From contig JAOAPE010000008.1 in assembly GCA_025462725.1 (NCBI GenBank), forward strand, positions 1-64,000: 64,000 bases of DNA, read 5' to 3'. The translations under genes were made by a program, and so were the position numbers. A model generated the notes under the pieces. It saw only the letters and a program-made list of their open reading frames with translations. It was not told the origin of the DNA and ran no database searches. Positions within the stretch are counted from its first letter, which is position 1, and every line of letters begins with the position of its first letter. Shown here piece by piece: positions 23,693 to 31,515 of this stretch. Origin of the DNA: Terriglobales bacterium. Lineage in GTDB: Bacteria > Acidobacteriota > Terriglobia > Terriglobales > Acidobacteriaceae.

Positions 23693-24181
23693 TTAACGCC
23701 TCAGGATAGAAGACCCGCTCGTATCGGCTGCAGTAGAAGAAAACGTCCCAACCCAGCGATTCTGAGCGGGATCAAAAGTCCACAGAAAAAACCCTGAAGT
23801 CTCACGTGAGTTACCCTTCTCGAGGAAGGTGGCAGTTACTTTATCTCCATCGATGTGACCCTGAATTGACAGGGAGGAGCGCTCCCGGCCAACTAACTCG
23901 TGAGCGGCCTGCATTGTCTTTTCGCCTACACCACTGAAATCTGTACCAGTTTGGTTTATTGCGACGGAAAACATAGCCGTGCCTCCGAGATATGGCTTGT
24001 AGGCGGTCTTATCTATCTTGTCTTCAATTATCCATCGTCCGGAAAGATTAAATTTCGGACGTCGGTCAAAATGCTCTTTGAGTGAAACAGCGCCAACAAG
24101 AATAGTAATAATGGTCGCAAGATATCCCAGACGTCTGCTTAGGTCCGCCCCGTTGCGAGTTATCACTGGCGAAGTTGTCAT
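23693..24181 (-). CDS. Membrane-anchored beta-rich hypothetical protein
   Basis: A 162-residue protein with a predicted membrane helix at about 18-35 (LGYLATIITILVGAVSL) and then a ~125-residue domain. The domain starts FNLSGRWIIEDKID and continues with alternating strands (AMFSVAINQTGTDFSG, GHIDGDKVTATFLE, WVGTFSSTAA), like small lipocalin-type barrels. No family can be named. It precedes the YHCPG-domain gene on the same strand (29 bases) and may share its transcript. Confidence 0.55.
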   Translation of the reverse strand: MTTSPVITRNGADLSRRLGYLATIITILVGAVSLKEHFDRRPKFNLSGRWIIEDKIDKTAYKPYLGGTAMFSVAINQTGTDFSGVGEKTMQAAHELVGRERSSLSIQGHIDGDKVTATFLEKGNSRETSGFFLWTFDPAQNRWVGTFSSTAADTSGSSILRR

Positions 24182-24346
24182 AGAACGACAAACAGAAGTT
24201 TCTGTGGAAGGGTAATCGGAACTTCAAATTGTAGCAACAGATTTTCAAGAAATCGAAAATGTAGATAATTGGTAGTACTAGCTGCTCATTGTTGTTATAA
24301 GAATGCACTCGGCCACTCCGAGTCCCAAACCCTAAGGAATTCCTCC

Positions 24347-25669
24347 ATGCCAGACTTCCAAACATCTCGCGACACACTAAACGAAATTGCCGAACGCCTG
24401 AAGCGCCAGGAGCATTCAGGCTATGCGGGCGCACAGTTTCGGATTGCATTAGCTCGAGCGGACGAGCGTCTTAAGTTTGTGACCGGATTTGTTCTCCTCC
24501 GGCAGGACCATATCCCCTCGCGCGTGGTAGCGGATTATGGCACGTTGCTGTTGCTCGAACGTTGGATAGCTATTGATGATGTGCTGGACTTCTTTGCCAA
24601 GCTCTTATCCGGTCAAGCAGAAATGGAGGGCCACAAAATTTCTGACAAATTCAGCAACTCGAGATTGGACGCCGAGCCACATCCCCGAGGGTCCGAGTTG
24701 TGGTCTGGGTGGAGGTTTTCAAGTTATTGCGATAGAGATCCCAATGAGCATGAAGTGCAACTTGGGCACCAGCCACTCTTGGCCTTTGGGCTACAGCCGT
24801 TCTCCTCGCCTGGTCATGCGATCCGTAGATGGATGTTCGAGGAGCCACGGATCGAACATTACGATAGCTCCGTCCCGAATCTGGGACAACTAATTACTTT
24901 TCTTCCCGATACACGGGCTCGGATTATCAAGGCGCGGTGGACTCCGGGCAAACTGGTCCTGGTGTCTGAATCGAGAATATCGGAGGAAAGATTGCAATAC
25001 CAAATAGTTCAACATGGCAGCGAATCCGAGTTCCAGATCATGCGGGGCGTCGTAGGCGAAGCAACATTTGAAATCCCCGAAGACACGCGCGAACTAGTCA
25101 TCTATATGTTTGATAAGGATGGCGGATTCATTACACGCACGGAGCTCCGGGCTCTATACGAGACGATAGGATTCGAGGACGAAGAAGCTACTGATTTGGA
25201 CGCTCATCTGCTGGATTTATCACGAGGCGAAGGGGACAGCGTTGAGTACAAGCCTTTCATGCAACCAAACAACGACAAGGAAAGTGAGTTTGTCGAAAGC
25301 GTCATTGCGTTTGCGAACACGAATGGGGGAAAGGTTTACGTCGGAGTGCAGGACAGGGACGGGAAGCCATACGGGAGAGGCGAATTAAGAAAGATCTTTT
25401 CGAAATACCCTGATCCAGTCCAAGCACAGAGGGATCAGTTAAGGTGGCTGGTGAGCAATAAAGTAAAACCTATTCCGAGTTTCCACGTTGAAGCTATGGA
25501 TGCATTTGGCGAACCGGTCTTGGTCGTGTCAATCGAACGCAACGATGCAATCTGCTCTACACATGACAACCAGATTTGGGTTAGGCACGGAGCCACAAAC
25601 TATCGCCCCGATGCACAAAATGAACTTCGACGCCTTTTGCTTAAAAACTCCTTAGAAATGCGCCTGTAA
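24347..25669 (+). CDS. Schlafen-type AlbA_2 domain protein
   Basis: A 440-residue protein. The C-terminal part (about 295-435) is an AlbA_2 (Schlafen AlbA) domain. It begins GEGDSVEYKPFMQ, with ESVIAFANTNGGKVYVGVQD and later PVLVVSIER and IWVRHGATNYRP. AlbA_2 domains occur in predicted nucleic-acid-binding, defence and regulatory proteins. The N-terminal ~290 residues are not recognised; they have no membrane helix and look like an alpha/beta region followed by a small beta region (RIIKARWTPGKLVLVSESRI). Start at 24347 is supported by AAGGAATTCCTCC just upstream. It is divergent from the gene at 24181. Confidence 0.75.
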   Translation: MPDFQTSRDTLNEIAERLKRQEHSGYAGAQFRIALARADERLKFVTGFVLLRQDHIPSRVVADYGTLLLLERWIAIDDVLDFFAKLLSGQAEMEGHKISDKFSNSRLDAEPHPRGSELWSGWRFSSYCDRDPNEHEVQLGHQPLLAFGLQPFSSPGHAIRRWMFEEPRIEHYDSSVPNLGQLITFLPDTRARIIKARWTPGKLVLVSESRISEERLQYQIVQHGSESEFQIMRGVVGEATFEIPEDTRELVIYMFDKDGGFITRTELRALYETIGFEDEEATDLDAHLLDLSRGEGDSVEYKPFMQPNNDKESEFVESVIAFANTNGGKVYVGVQDRDGKPYGRGELRKIFSKYPDPVQAQRDQLRWLVSNKVKPIPSFHVEAMDAFGEPVLVVSIERNDAICSTHDNQIWVRHGATNYRPDAQNELRRLLLKNSLEMRL

Positions 25670-25871
25670 GCGCAGGAGGCGAGCTGCGGTGATTCGTAAT
25701 AACGGGCTTTGCAGTGACACGGATGCTTCCGGAAGCTATGTGCCGGAAGTCCTCGCCAGTCGCTCGGGCTCAGTCTTCAATAGCGCTGCCTTCATTTCCG
25801 CCGCTTGCCTCCACTCTTTCCGTTTTGGCCAGCTGAGGTTGAGCCACTCCAGTTGAGGGCAACGAAGATAC
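25670..25871. other. Junction region between accessory and core DNA
   Basis: No gene is supported. It contains the perfect 12-base palindrome GCTTCCGGAAGC (25725-25736) and a nearby CCGGAAG. The comM frame becomes recognisable only from about 25878, so the break between accessory DNA and the core gene lies in this stretch. No integrase, tRNA or clear direct repeat is seen. Confidence 0.4.
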
Positions 25872-26360
25872 CCGTATCCTTGCGGTTTCCATAACGATAA
25901 GACTCGCGAGTGTCATTGTTCGCCGCAAATGATCCAAAGATACGTGTCCAAGATTTCCGGCCCGCTGCTCGATCGCATTGACATCCACATTGACGTCCCC
26001 GCGGTGAACTACAAGGAATTGCGCGGCGGCACCGGCCCGGAAGGTTCATTGCAGATTCGCCAACGTGTACTCCGAGCGCGAGAGGTTCAACTGAATCGAT
26101 TCGCCGCAGGGGGTGAGCGCATCTACTCCAACGCGCAGATGGGCACTCGACAGATCCGTGCATACTGCGAACTTTCGACCGAGTGCGAGCGATTGCTCGA
26201 GCGCGCCATGACCCAGCAAGGACTCAGCGCCCGCGCTCACGACCGGATATTGAAAGTAGCTCGCACCGTAGCTGACATTGAAGCCGCACCCCAGATCGAG
26301 TCCAAGCACATCGCTGAAGCCATCCAGTATCGAACGCTCGATCGTACTTACTGGGCGTAG
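25872..26360 (+). pseudogene. comM: C-terminal remnant of comM/YifB (Mg-chelatase-like ATPase)
   Basis: The frame reads [39 protein letters not shown] and continues through [19 protein letters not shown] and [10 protein letters not shown] to a normal end. These are the zinc-binding Cys cluster, the sensor region and the C-terminal Mg_chelatase_C of ComM, an AAA+ helicase that helps integrate transforming DNA. The ~340 N-terminal residues, including Walker A and B, are missing. In the same frame a stop lies at 25854-25856. The remnant can have no ATPase activity. An ATG at 25929 could in principle start a ~143-residue product. Confidence 0.85.
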
Positions 26361-26516
26361 CTCTACAAAAGTGGTTTCCAACCCGCCTACAGTTGCCCGT
26401 GCATCTCAAACAGGGGTAGAATCGCACCCCTTGGCGGCGTGCCAGCTACACAGTCCGCATCTTTTAGTCCCTCTCACTCATCTATTGTGGTGAACTGATA
26501 CTCAAGGAAAATAGAA

Positions 26517-28949
26517 ATGGCAAAAGAAACTCGAAACACTGAGCGCAGCACCTCGGCCAGCCCGCAGAAGCCGGTGGAATCCTCGCTTCCCGTATTGCCC
26601 GTGCGTGACACGGTCTTGTTTCCACATGCCGTCTTGCCGCTCACCGTGGGCCGGGACAGCTCCGTGCAACTAATCAATTCCCTGGGAGAAGACAAGCAGA
26701 TCATCGTGGTCGCCCAGCAGGACGCGCGCATCGATTCGCCCGTCCCCACTGACCTCTATCAAATAGGCACTCTCGCCGTCGTACATAAAGTCGTAAAGAT
26801 GCCGAACCAGAGCCTCTTCGTATTTACGGAAGGACAGGAACGCGTTCGCATCCGCAATTACGACCAGATCAGTCCTTATATGAAGGCGGAGTTTGACACT
26901 CTGCCGGAGCCGGTTGCCCCGAAGACGCCTGAACTCGAAGCCCTTCAGCGCAACGTTCTTACTCTTTTCCAGCAGATTGTCACCGGTTCGCCCACTCTGT
27001 CTGACGAACTACAAACCGTCGCAATGAACATAGATGAGCCGGGTCGACTCGTTGATTTCATCGCCTCGTCCTTGCCATCACTCGCAACTCGTGACAAGCA
27101 GGAGATCCTCGAGACGTCTGACATTCGAATCCGTCTTGAGCTCATCAACCGGCATCTCGCCAAGGAGATTGAAGTCCAGCAGCTTCGCAACAAGATTCAG
27201 ACCGAAGTGCAGGACCAGGTCCAGCAATCACAGCGCGACTACTACTTGCGCGAACAGATGAAAGCCATCCAGAAAGAATTGGGTGAGCAGGACGAAAGCT
27301 CGCGCGACGTAGAAGAACTCCGCAAGAAGATTGAAGCAGCCGGAATGCCTGAGGACGTCAAGAAAGAAGCACTGAAAGAACTCAGCCGTCTCTCTCGCAT
27401 GTCTCCCGCTGCCGGAGATTATTCCATTACTCGCAATTACATCGAGTGGCTTGCGGTTCTGCCGTGGGCAAAGTCATCCGGCGGGGAAGTGGACATCGTC
27501 AAAGCCAAAGAGATTCTCGACGAAGACCACTACGATCTCCAAAAGGTAAAAGACCGCATTTTGGATTACCTTTCGGTTCGTCGTTTGAAGCCGTCCATGA
27601 AGGGGCCGATTCTTTGTTTCGTCGGACCTCCGGGCGTCGGTAAGACCTCGCTTGGTCGCAGCATTGCCCGTTCTCTCGGACGCAAATTCGCGCGCCTCTC
27701 TCTAGGAGGCGTGCACGATGAGGCCGAGATTCGCGGACATCGCCGCACATATATCGGCGCTTTGCCGGGACAGATCCTGCAAGGCATCAGGCGCGCGGAG
27801 ACAAACGATCCCGTCTTCATGCTCGATGAAGTAGACAAGCTCGGACGCGACTTCCGCGGCGATCCTGCTTCGGCGTTGCTGGAAACGCTCGACCCGGAAC
27901 AGAACTCGACCTTCCGTGACAACTATCTCGACGTGCCATTCGACTTGTCGCGTGTGCTCTTCATCTGCACGGCGAACATGCTCGACCCCATTCCGGAGCC
28001 GCTGCGTGATCGCATGGAGATCATCGAGCTTCAGGGCTACAGCGAGGAAGAGAAACTGCACATCGCTTTCCGCTACCTGATCCCGCGTCAGATTGAAGAG
28101 AACGGCATTACGGCAGAACAGATTGAGTTCCCCAAGGAATCAGTCGGCTATCTTGTCCGTCACTACACGCGCGAAGCCGGCGTTCGCAACCTGGAGCGCA
28201 CCATCGGAACCGTCTGCCGCAAGCAGGCGCGGCGTATCGCCGAAGGCAAGACTGGGAAGTTGGTCGTTGATCAAGAGACCATTCACGAGTTCCTCGGCGG
28301 TATCAAGGTCCGTGTGGACACTGAAGTAGCGGAGCGCACCAGTCGAGCCGGTGTGGCCGTCGGTCTCGCATGGACACCCGCCGGTGGGGATGTCCTCTTT
28401 ATCGAAGCCAATAAGATGAAGGGCAAGGGCGGTTTCACCATGACCGGACAGATCGGTCAGGTCATGCAGGAATCCATGCAGGCGGCTTTAACCTGGGTTC
28501 GGTCCAATGCGCAGCAGTTGGGGATCAACGAAGACTTCTTCCGCGATCACGATCTGCACATTCACGTTCCTGCGGGTGCCATCCCCAAGGATGGTCCATC
28601 CGCCGGTGTGACCATGGCAACTACGTTGGTTTCATTGCTGACGGATCGCCGCGTGCGCCCGTACACCGCGATGACCGGTGAGATCACTCTAAGCGGAAAT
28701 GTGCTGCCCGTCGGCGGTATCAAAGAGAAGGTCCTGGCGGCTAAGCGCGCCGGAGTTCATGACGTTATCTTGCCCGCCGAGAACCGACAGAATGTCGAAG
28801 AAGATCTCGACAAGAACCAACTCGACGGCGTGACCGTACATTATGTGAATAGCATCGATGAGGCACTAACGATCGCGTTACCCAGCAATTCTGTGGAAGA
28901 GAAGCAGGATGCCGCCGAACGGGAACGGGTGCTAACCACAGCCGAATAG
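26517..28949 (+). CDS. lon: ATP-dependent Lon protease
   Basis: An 810-residue full-length LonA serine protease that degrades misfolded and regulatory proteins in the cytosol. The N-terminal substrate-binding LON domain starts at about residue 22 ([20 protein letters not shown]). The AAA+ module has Walker [10 protein letters not shown] at about 370 and Walker B FMLDEVDK. The protease domain has the catalytic dyad Ser695 (KDGPSAGVT) and Lys738 (GGIKEKV). AAGGAAAA precedes the ATG. A strong terminator follows, so the gene is probably monocistronic. It follows the truncated comM by 156 bases. Confidence 0.98.
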   Translation: MAKETRNTERSTSASPQKPVESSLPVLPVRDTVLFPHAVLPLTVGRDSSVQLINSLGEDKQIIVVAQQDARIDSPVPTDLYQIGTLAVVHKVVKMPNQSLFVFTEGQERVRIRNYDQISPYMKAEFDTLPEPVAPKTPELEALQRNVLTLFQQIVTGSPTLSDELQTVAMNIDEPGRLVDFIASSLPSLATRDKQEILETSDIRIRLELINRHLAKEIEVQQLRNKIQTEVQDQVQQSQRDYYLREQMKAIQKELGEQDESSRDVEELRKKIEAAGMPEDVKKEALKELSRLSRMSPAAGDYSITRNYIEWLAVLPWAKSSGGEVDIVKAKEILDEDHYDLQKVKDRILDYLSVRRLKPSMKGPILCFVGPPGVGKTSLGRSIARSLGRKFARLSLGGVHDEAEIRGHRRTYIGALPGQILQGIRRAETNDPVFMLDEVDKLGRDFRGDPASALLETLDPEQNSTFRDNYLDVPFDLSRVLFICTANMLDPIPEPLRDRMEIIELQGYSEEEKLHIAFRYLIPRQIEENGITAEQIEFPKESVGYLVRHYTREAGVRNLERTIGTVCRKQARRIAEGKTGKLVVDQETIHEFLGGIKVRVDTEVAERTSRAGVAVGLAWTPAGGDVLFIEANKMKGKGGFTMTGQIGQVMQESMQAALTWVRSNAQQLGINEDFFRDHDLHIHVPAGAIPKDGPSAGVTMATTLVSLLTDRRVRPYTAMTGEITLSGNVLPVGGIKEKVLAAKRAGVHDVILPAENRQNVEEDLDKNQLDGVTVHYVNSIDEALTIALPSNSVEEKQDAAERERVLTTAE

Positions 28950-28972
28950 TAGGCAATTCAACTTAATTCACC

Positions 28973-29003
28973 TAAGCTGCAAACATTTGCAGCTTATTTT
29001 TTT
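28973..29003 (+). terminator. Rho-independent terminator of lon
   Basis: TAAGCTGCAAA (28973-28983) is the perfect complement of 28986-28996 across a 2-base centre, followed by seven T. It lies 24 bases after the lon stop codon. Confidence 0.9.
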
Positions 29004-29114
29004 GCCCTCAAGCTAAGTCCTTTGTTTTGTATGGCAATAACTTTGGCGCGTCACTTGCATTAGTTATGGCAACAGCCGGTTCCAAGAGGCTGAAAACTAC
29101 AGAGGAGATTCAAA

Positions 29115-29675
29115 ATGAAAAATTTTGGCAAATTGAGCGGAGCGCTTGCCTTAGTTGTTCTGCTTGCGGCATTCAGCACGCCAGCGATGGCGGACAACTT
29201 CACCCTCGGAAGCTATAGCTTCTCGACAGGCGGAAACGGCTACGTGGACAACGTTTCCACTGGTGGGTTCAGACTCGTCGGTAGCAATGGCGCTGGGTGT
29301 TGCAATAACACTACTCTTTCTACAACTTTCACCAGCAGCGGTACTGTCTCATTCAATTGGAATGCACAGTCGTACGATGCGGACGGATTCCCGTATGATC
29401 CTGCTTCTATCAATTTCAACGGCACGGATATTACGTATGTCAGCGGTATTCCTGACGTCACCTATAGTGCCTCTGGTTTCTGGAGCTTAAACGTCAACAA
29501 CGGTGATGTTCTTAAGTTCAACATTTACACCACAGACGGCGGCTTCGGACCCGGTTCGATCTCCGTCTCGAATTACAACGATTCCACCGCAACTCCTGAG
29601 CCGGGTTCGCTGTTCCTTCTGGGAACGGGCCTCCTCGGAATGGGCGGAGCTGTTCGTCGCAAGTTCAAGGTCTAA
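29115..29675 (+). CDS. PEP-CTERM sorted secreted protein
   Basis: A 186-residue exported protein. It has a signal peptide (ALALVVLLAAFSTPAMA), a ~130-residue beta-rich domain rich in Asn, Gly, Ser, Thr and Tyr with a CC pair, and a C-terminal PEP-CTERM tail (TPEPGSLFLLGTGLLG, then RRKFKV). This tail directs proteins to exosortase (EpsH/XrtA-type) processing in exopolysaccharide-making diderm bacteria. A GAGGAG box precedes the ATG. The gene is monocistronic, between the lon terminator and its own. No exosortase gene is in the window. Confidence 0.9.
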   Translation: MKNFGKLSGALALVVLLAAFSTPAMADNFTLGSYSFSTGGNGYVDNVSTGGFRLVGSNGAGCCNNTTLSTTFTSSGTVSFNWNAQSYDADGFPYDPASINFNGTDITYVSGIPDVTYSASGFWSLNVNNGDVLKFNIYTTDGGFGPGSISVSNYNDSTATPEPGSLFLLGTGLLGMGGAVRRKFKV

Positions 29676-29698
29676 CCTTCCAGTTGGATCTCCTCAAG

Positions 29699-29726
29699 AT
29701 GCCGTCCTTCGGGACGGCATTTTTTT
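29699..29726 (+). terminator. Rho-independent terminator with a UUCG loop
   Basis: ATGCCGTCC (29699-29707) pairs with GGACGGCAT (29712-29720) closed by TTCG, followed by T6. It ends the PEP-CTERM gene. Confidence 0.95.
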
Positions 29727-29758
29727 GTTCTTCACCGGAGGCGTTACACTAACTATCA

Positions 29759-30481
29759 ATGCAAGTTCGGGTTATATATTTCGGGATGCTCAAAGACGCA
29801 GTAGGCCGGCAGATCGATGACGTCGAATTGCCTGAGCGCTCCACACTCGCAGACCTGGTCAATGACCGCATCCGGCAGACTCCTCCGATTGATAACTTCC
29901 GTACCGTGCTCGCATTCTCAGTTAATCAGGAATATGCCCAACTCGCTACCGTACTCCATGATGGGGACGAAGTGGCTATGCTCCCTCCCGTCTCCGGGGG
30001 CACTGACACCCACGTCGGGACTGCAAGCAGATGTTCTATCGTCCGCGCAAAAATCGATCAACAGGCGATCATGGACGCCATCAAGCATCCAGACGATGGA
30101 GCTATCAGCATCTTTGACGGCATCGTTCGCGGCAACACTCGCGGACGCAAGACTCTCTACCTCGATTACGAAGCCTACGAAGCAATGGCGCTCAAGCAGA
30201 TGGAACAGCTCGCCGCCGATGCTATTGCTAACTTCAAAGTGCGCGATGTCGCAATCATCCACCGGCTCGGAAGGATTGAGATTGGCGAGACCAGCGTATT
30301 CATCGCCGTCGCTTCTGCGCATCGTGCCCCCGCAATGGACGCCTCGCGCTGGCTCATCGACACGCTGAAGAAGACCGTTCCCATCTGGAAGAAAGAATTT
30401 TTTGAAGACGGTGCAGTATGGGCTGATGGCGAACCTTTCCCGGAAGAGCTTCGTACTTCACGCGACTTAGCAAAAGGATGA
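29759..30481 (+). CDS. MoaD-MoaE fusion (molybdopterin synthase)
   Basis: A 240-residue protein that joins both subunits of molybdopterin synthase. Residues 1-81 are MoaD (ubiquitin-like fold), ending in LPPVSGG with Gly80-Gly81. Residues ~88-240 are MoaE, with FDGIVRGNTRG, LYLDYEAYEAMA, IHRLGRIEIGE, AHRAPAMDASRWLID and the catalytic-type lysines in KKTVPIWKKEFFEDG. The enzyme adds two sulfurs to cPMP to make molybdopterin. Separate MoaD needs a free C-terminal GlyGly for thiocarboxylation, so the fusion should be cut after Gly81, as reported for mycobacterial MoaX. The stop overlaps the next start by 4 bases. No other moa gene is in the window. Confidence 0.9.
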   Translation: MQVRVIYFGMLKDAVGRQIDDVELPERSTLADLVNDRIRQTPPIDNFRTVLAFSVNQEYAQLATVLHDGDEVAMLPPVSGGTDTHVGTASRCSIVRAKIDQQAIMDAIKHPDDGAISIFDGIVRGNTRGRKTLYLDYEAYEAMALKQMEQLAADAIANFKVRDVAIIHRLGRIEIGETSVFIAVASAHRAPAMDASRWLIDTLKKTVPIWKKEFFEDGAVWADGEPFPEELRTSRDLAKG

Positions 30482-31500
30482 GACTGCTCGCGATTTCGTT
30501 AATCCTCTTGTCAAACTTTTCTCTTGTCCAGACGCAGCCTGCCGCTCCTCCTCAGCCCAAGCAGGAGAACAAGCTTCCACCGCGGCAGGAAAAGCCGTCC
30601 GACGATCAGACTCCGCAATTCAAAGTTGACGTTAAACTCGTTAACGTTTTCGCCACGGTCACTGATCCCAACGGCGCGCCGATCGTAGATTTGAAGAAGG
30701 AAGATTTCGCGCTCTCTGAAGATGGCGTTGCGCAGAAGATTGCAGTTTTCGAGCAACAATCGGAAGTCCCACTCTCGATCGTCCTCGCGCTCGACGCCAG
30801 CGGCAGCATTCGTAAAGACCTCAAACTCGAGCTCGATTCCGCCCGGAAGTTCGTTTCCTCAACCCTGCGCCCAAGTGACGGCTTGGCGCTTTTTCAATTC
30901 AGCGAGACCGTGAAGGAACTCGTCCACTTCACTTCAGACTTCCAGCGTATTGCGCGCGGAATCAAAGCAGTTCAGGTTGGCTCCGCCACAGCTCTCTATG
31001 ACGCGATCTACCTCGGCGGAGAAGCGCTTGCTGACCGTCGCGGCCGCAAGGTCATGGTCATCATCACCGATGGTGGGGACACGATGAGCCGCACCACTTA
31101 CGGCGAGGCTGTCCGCGCAGCTCAACAAGCCGAAGCCATCGTGTACAGCATCATCATCGTTCCCATCGCGGCCAGTGCGGGACGCAACACCGGTGGTGAG
31201 CACGCGCTGATTCAGTTGTCGAAGGACACCGGCGGCAAACACTACTATGCGGACACTCCGCAAACACTCGACGCTGCCTTTCAACAGATCAGCCGCGAGC
31301 TTCGCACCCAATATTTGCTGGGATACTATCCATCGCAGCGCCTCGCAGATTCCGACTTCCGCAAGATCGATATTTCAATCACCCGGGCTGGTGCTAATCT
31401 CCCAGCTGTGACCAAGCAGGATGGCGACTCCGGCGATCCCGCGCCGACGCCCTACAAAGTACGCCACCGCCGCGGCTATTACACGTCTAAGTTGAACTGA
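30478..31500 (+). CDS. VWFA-related acidobacterial surface/exported protein
   Basis: A 340-residue protein of the VWFA-related Acidobacterial domain family (TIGR03436 type). A short hydrophobic N-terminus (LLAISLILLSNFSLVQTQ) acts as a signal. A Pro/Gln/Lys-rich linker follows and then a beta domain (VNVFATVTDPNGAPI, LKKEDFALSEDGV). The vWA domain has the MIDAS motif LDASGS and VIITDGGDT, and ends in a beta-rich RYYTS-like tail. The family is typical of acidobacteria and its function is unknown. It overlaps the moaX stop by 4 bases, so the two are translated from one transcript although no functional link is evident. Confidence 0.85.
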   Translation: MRLLAISLILLSNFSLVQTQPAAPPQPKQENKLPPRQEKPSDDQTPQFKVDVKLVNVFATVTDPNGAPIVDLKKEDFALSEDGVAQKIAVFEQQSEVPLSIVLALDASGSIRKDLKLELDSARKFVSSTLRPSDGLALFQFSETVKELVHFTSDFQRIARGIKAVQVGSATALYDAIYLGGEALADRRGRKVMVIITDGGDTMSRTTYGEAVRAAQQAEAIVYSIIIVPIAASAGRNTGGEHALIQLSKDTGGKHYYADTPQTLDAAFQQISRELRTQYLLGYYPSQRLADSDFRKIDISITRAGANLPAVTKQDGDSGDPAPTPYKVRHRRGYYTSKLN

Positions 31501-31515
31501 AAGTTTGAGAGATCT

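Noticed and set aside
25725-25749. Attachment site at the island edge
   Set aside because: Only a short palindrome is seen, with no matching repeat at another boundary and no integrase.
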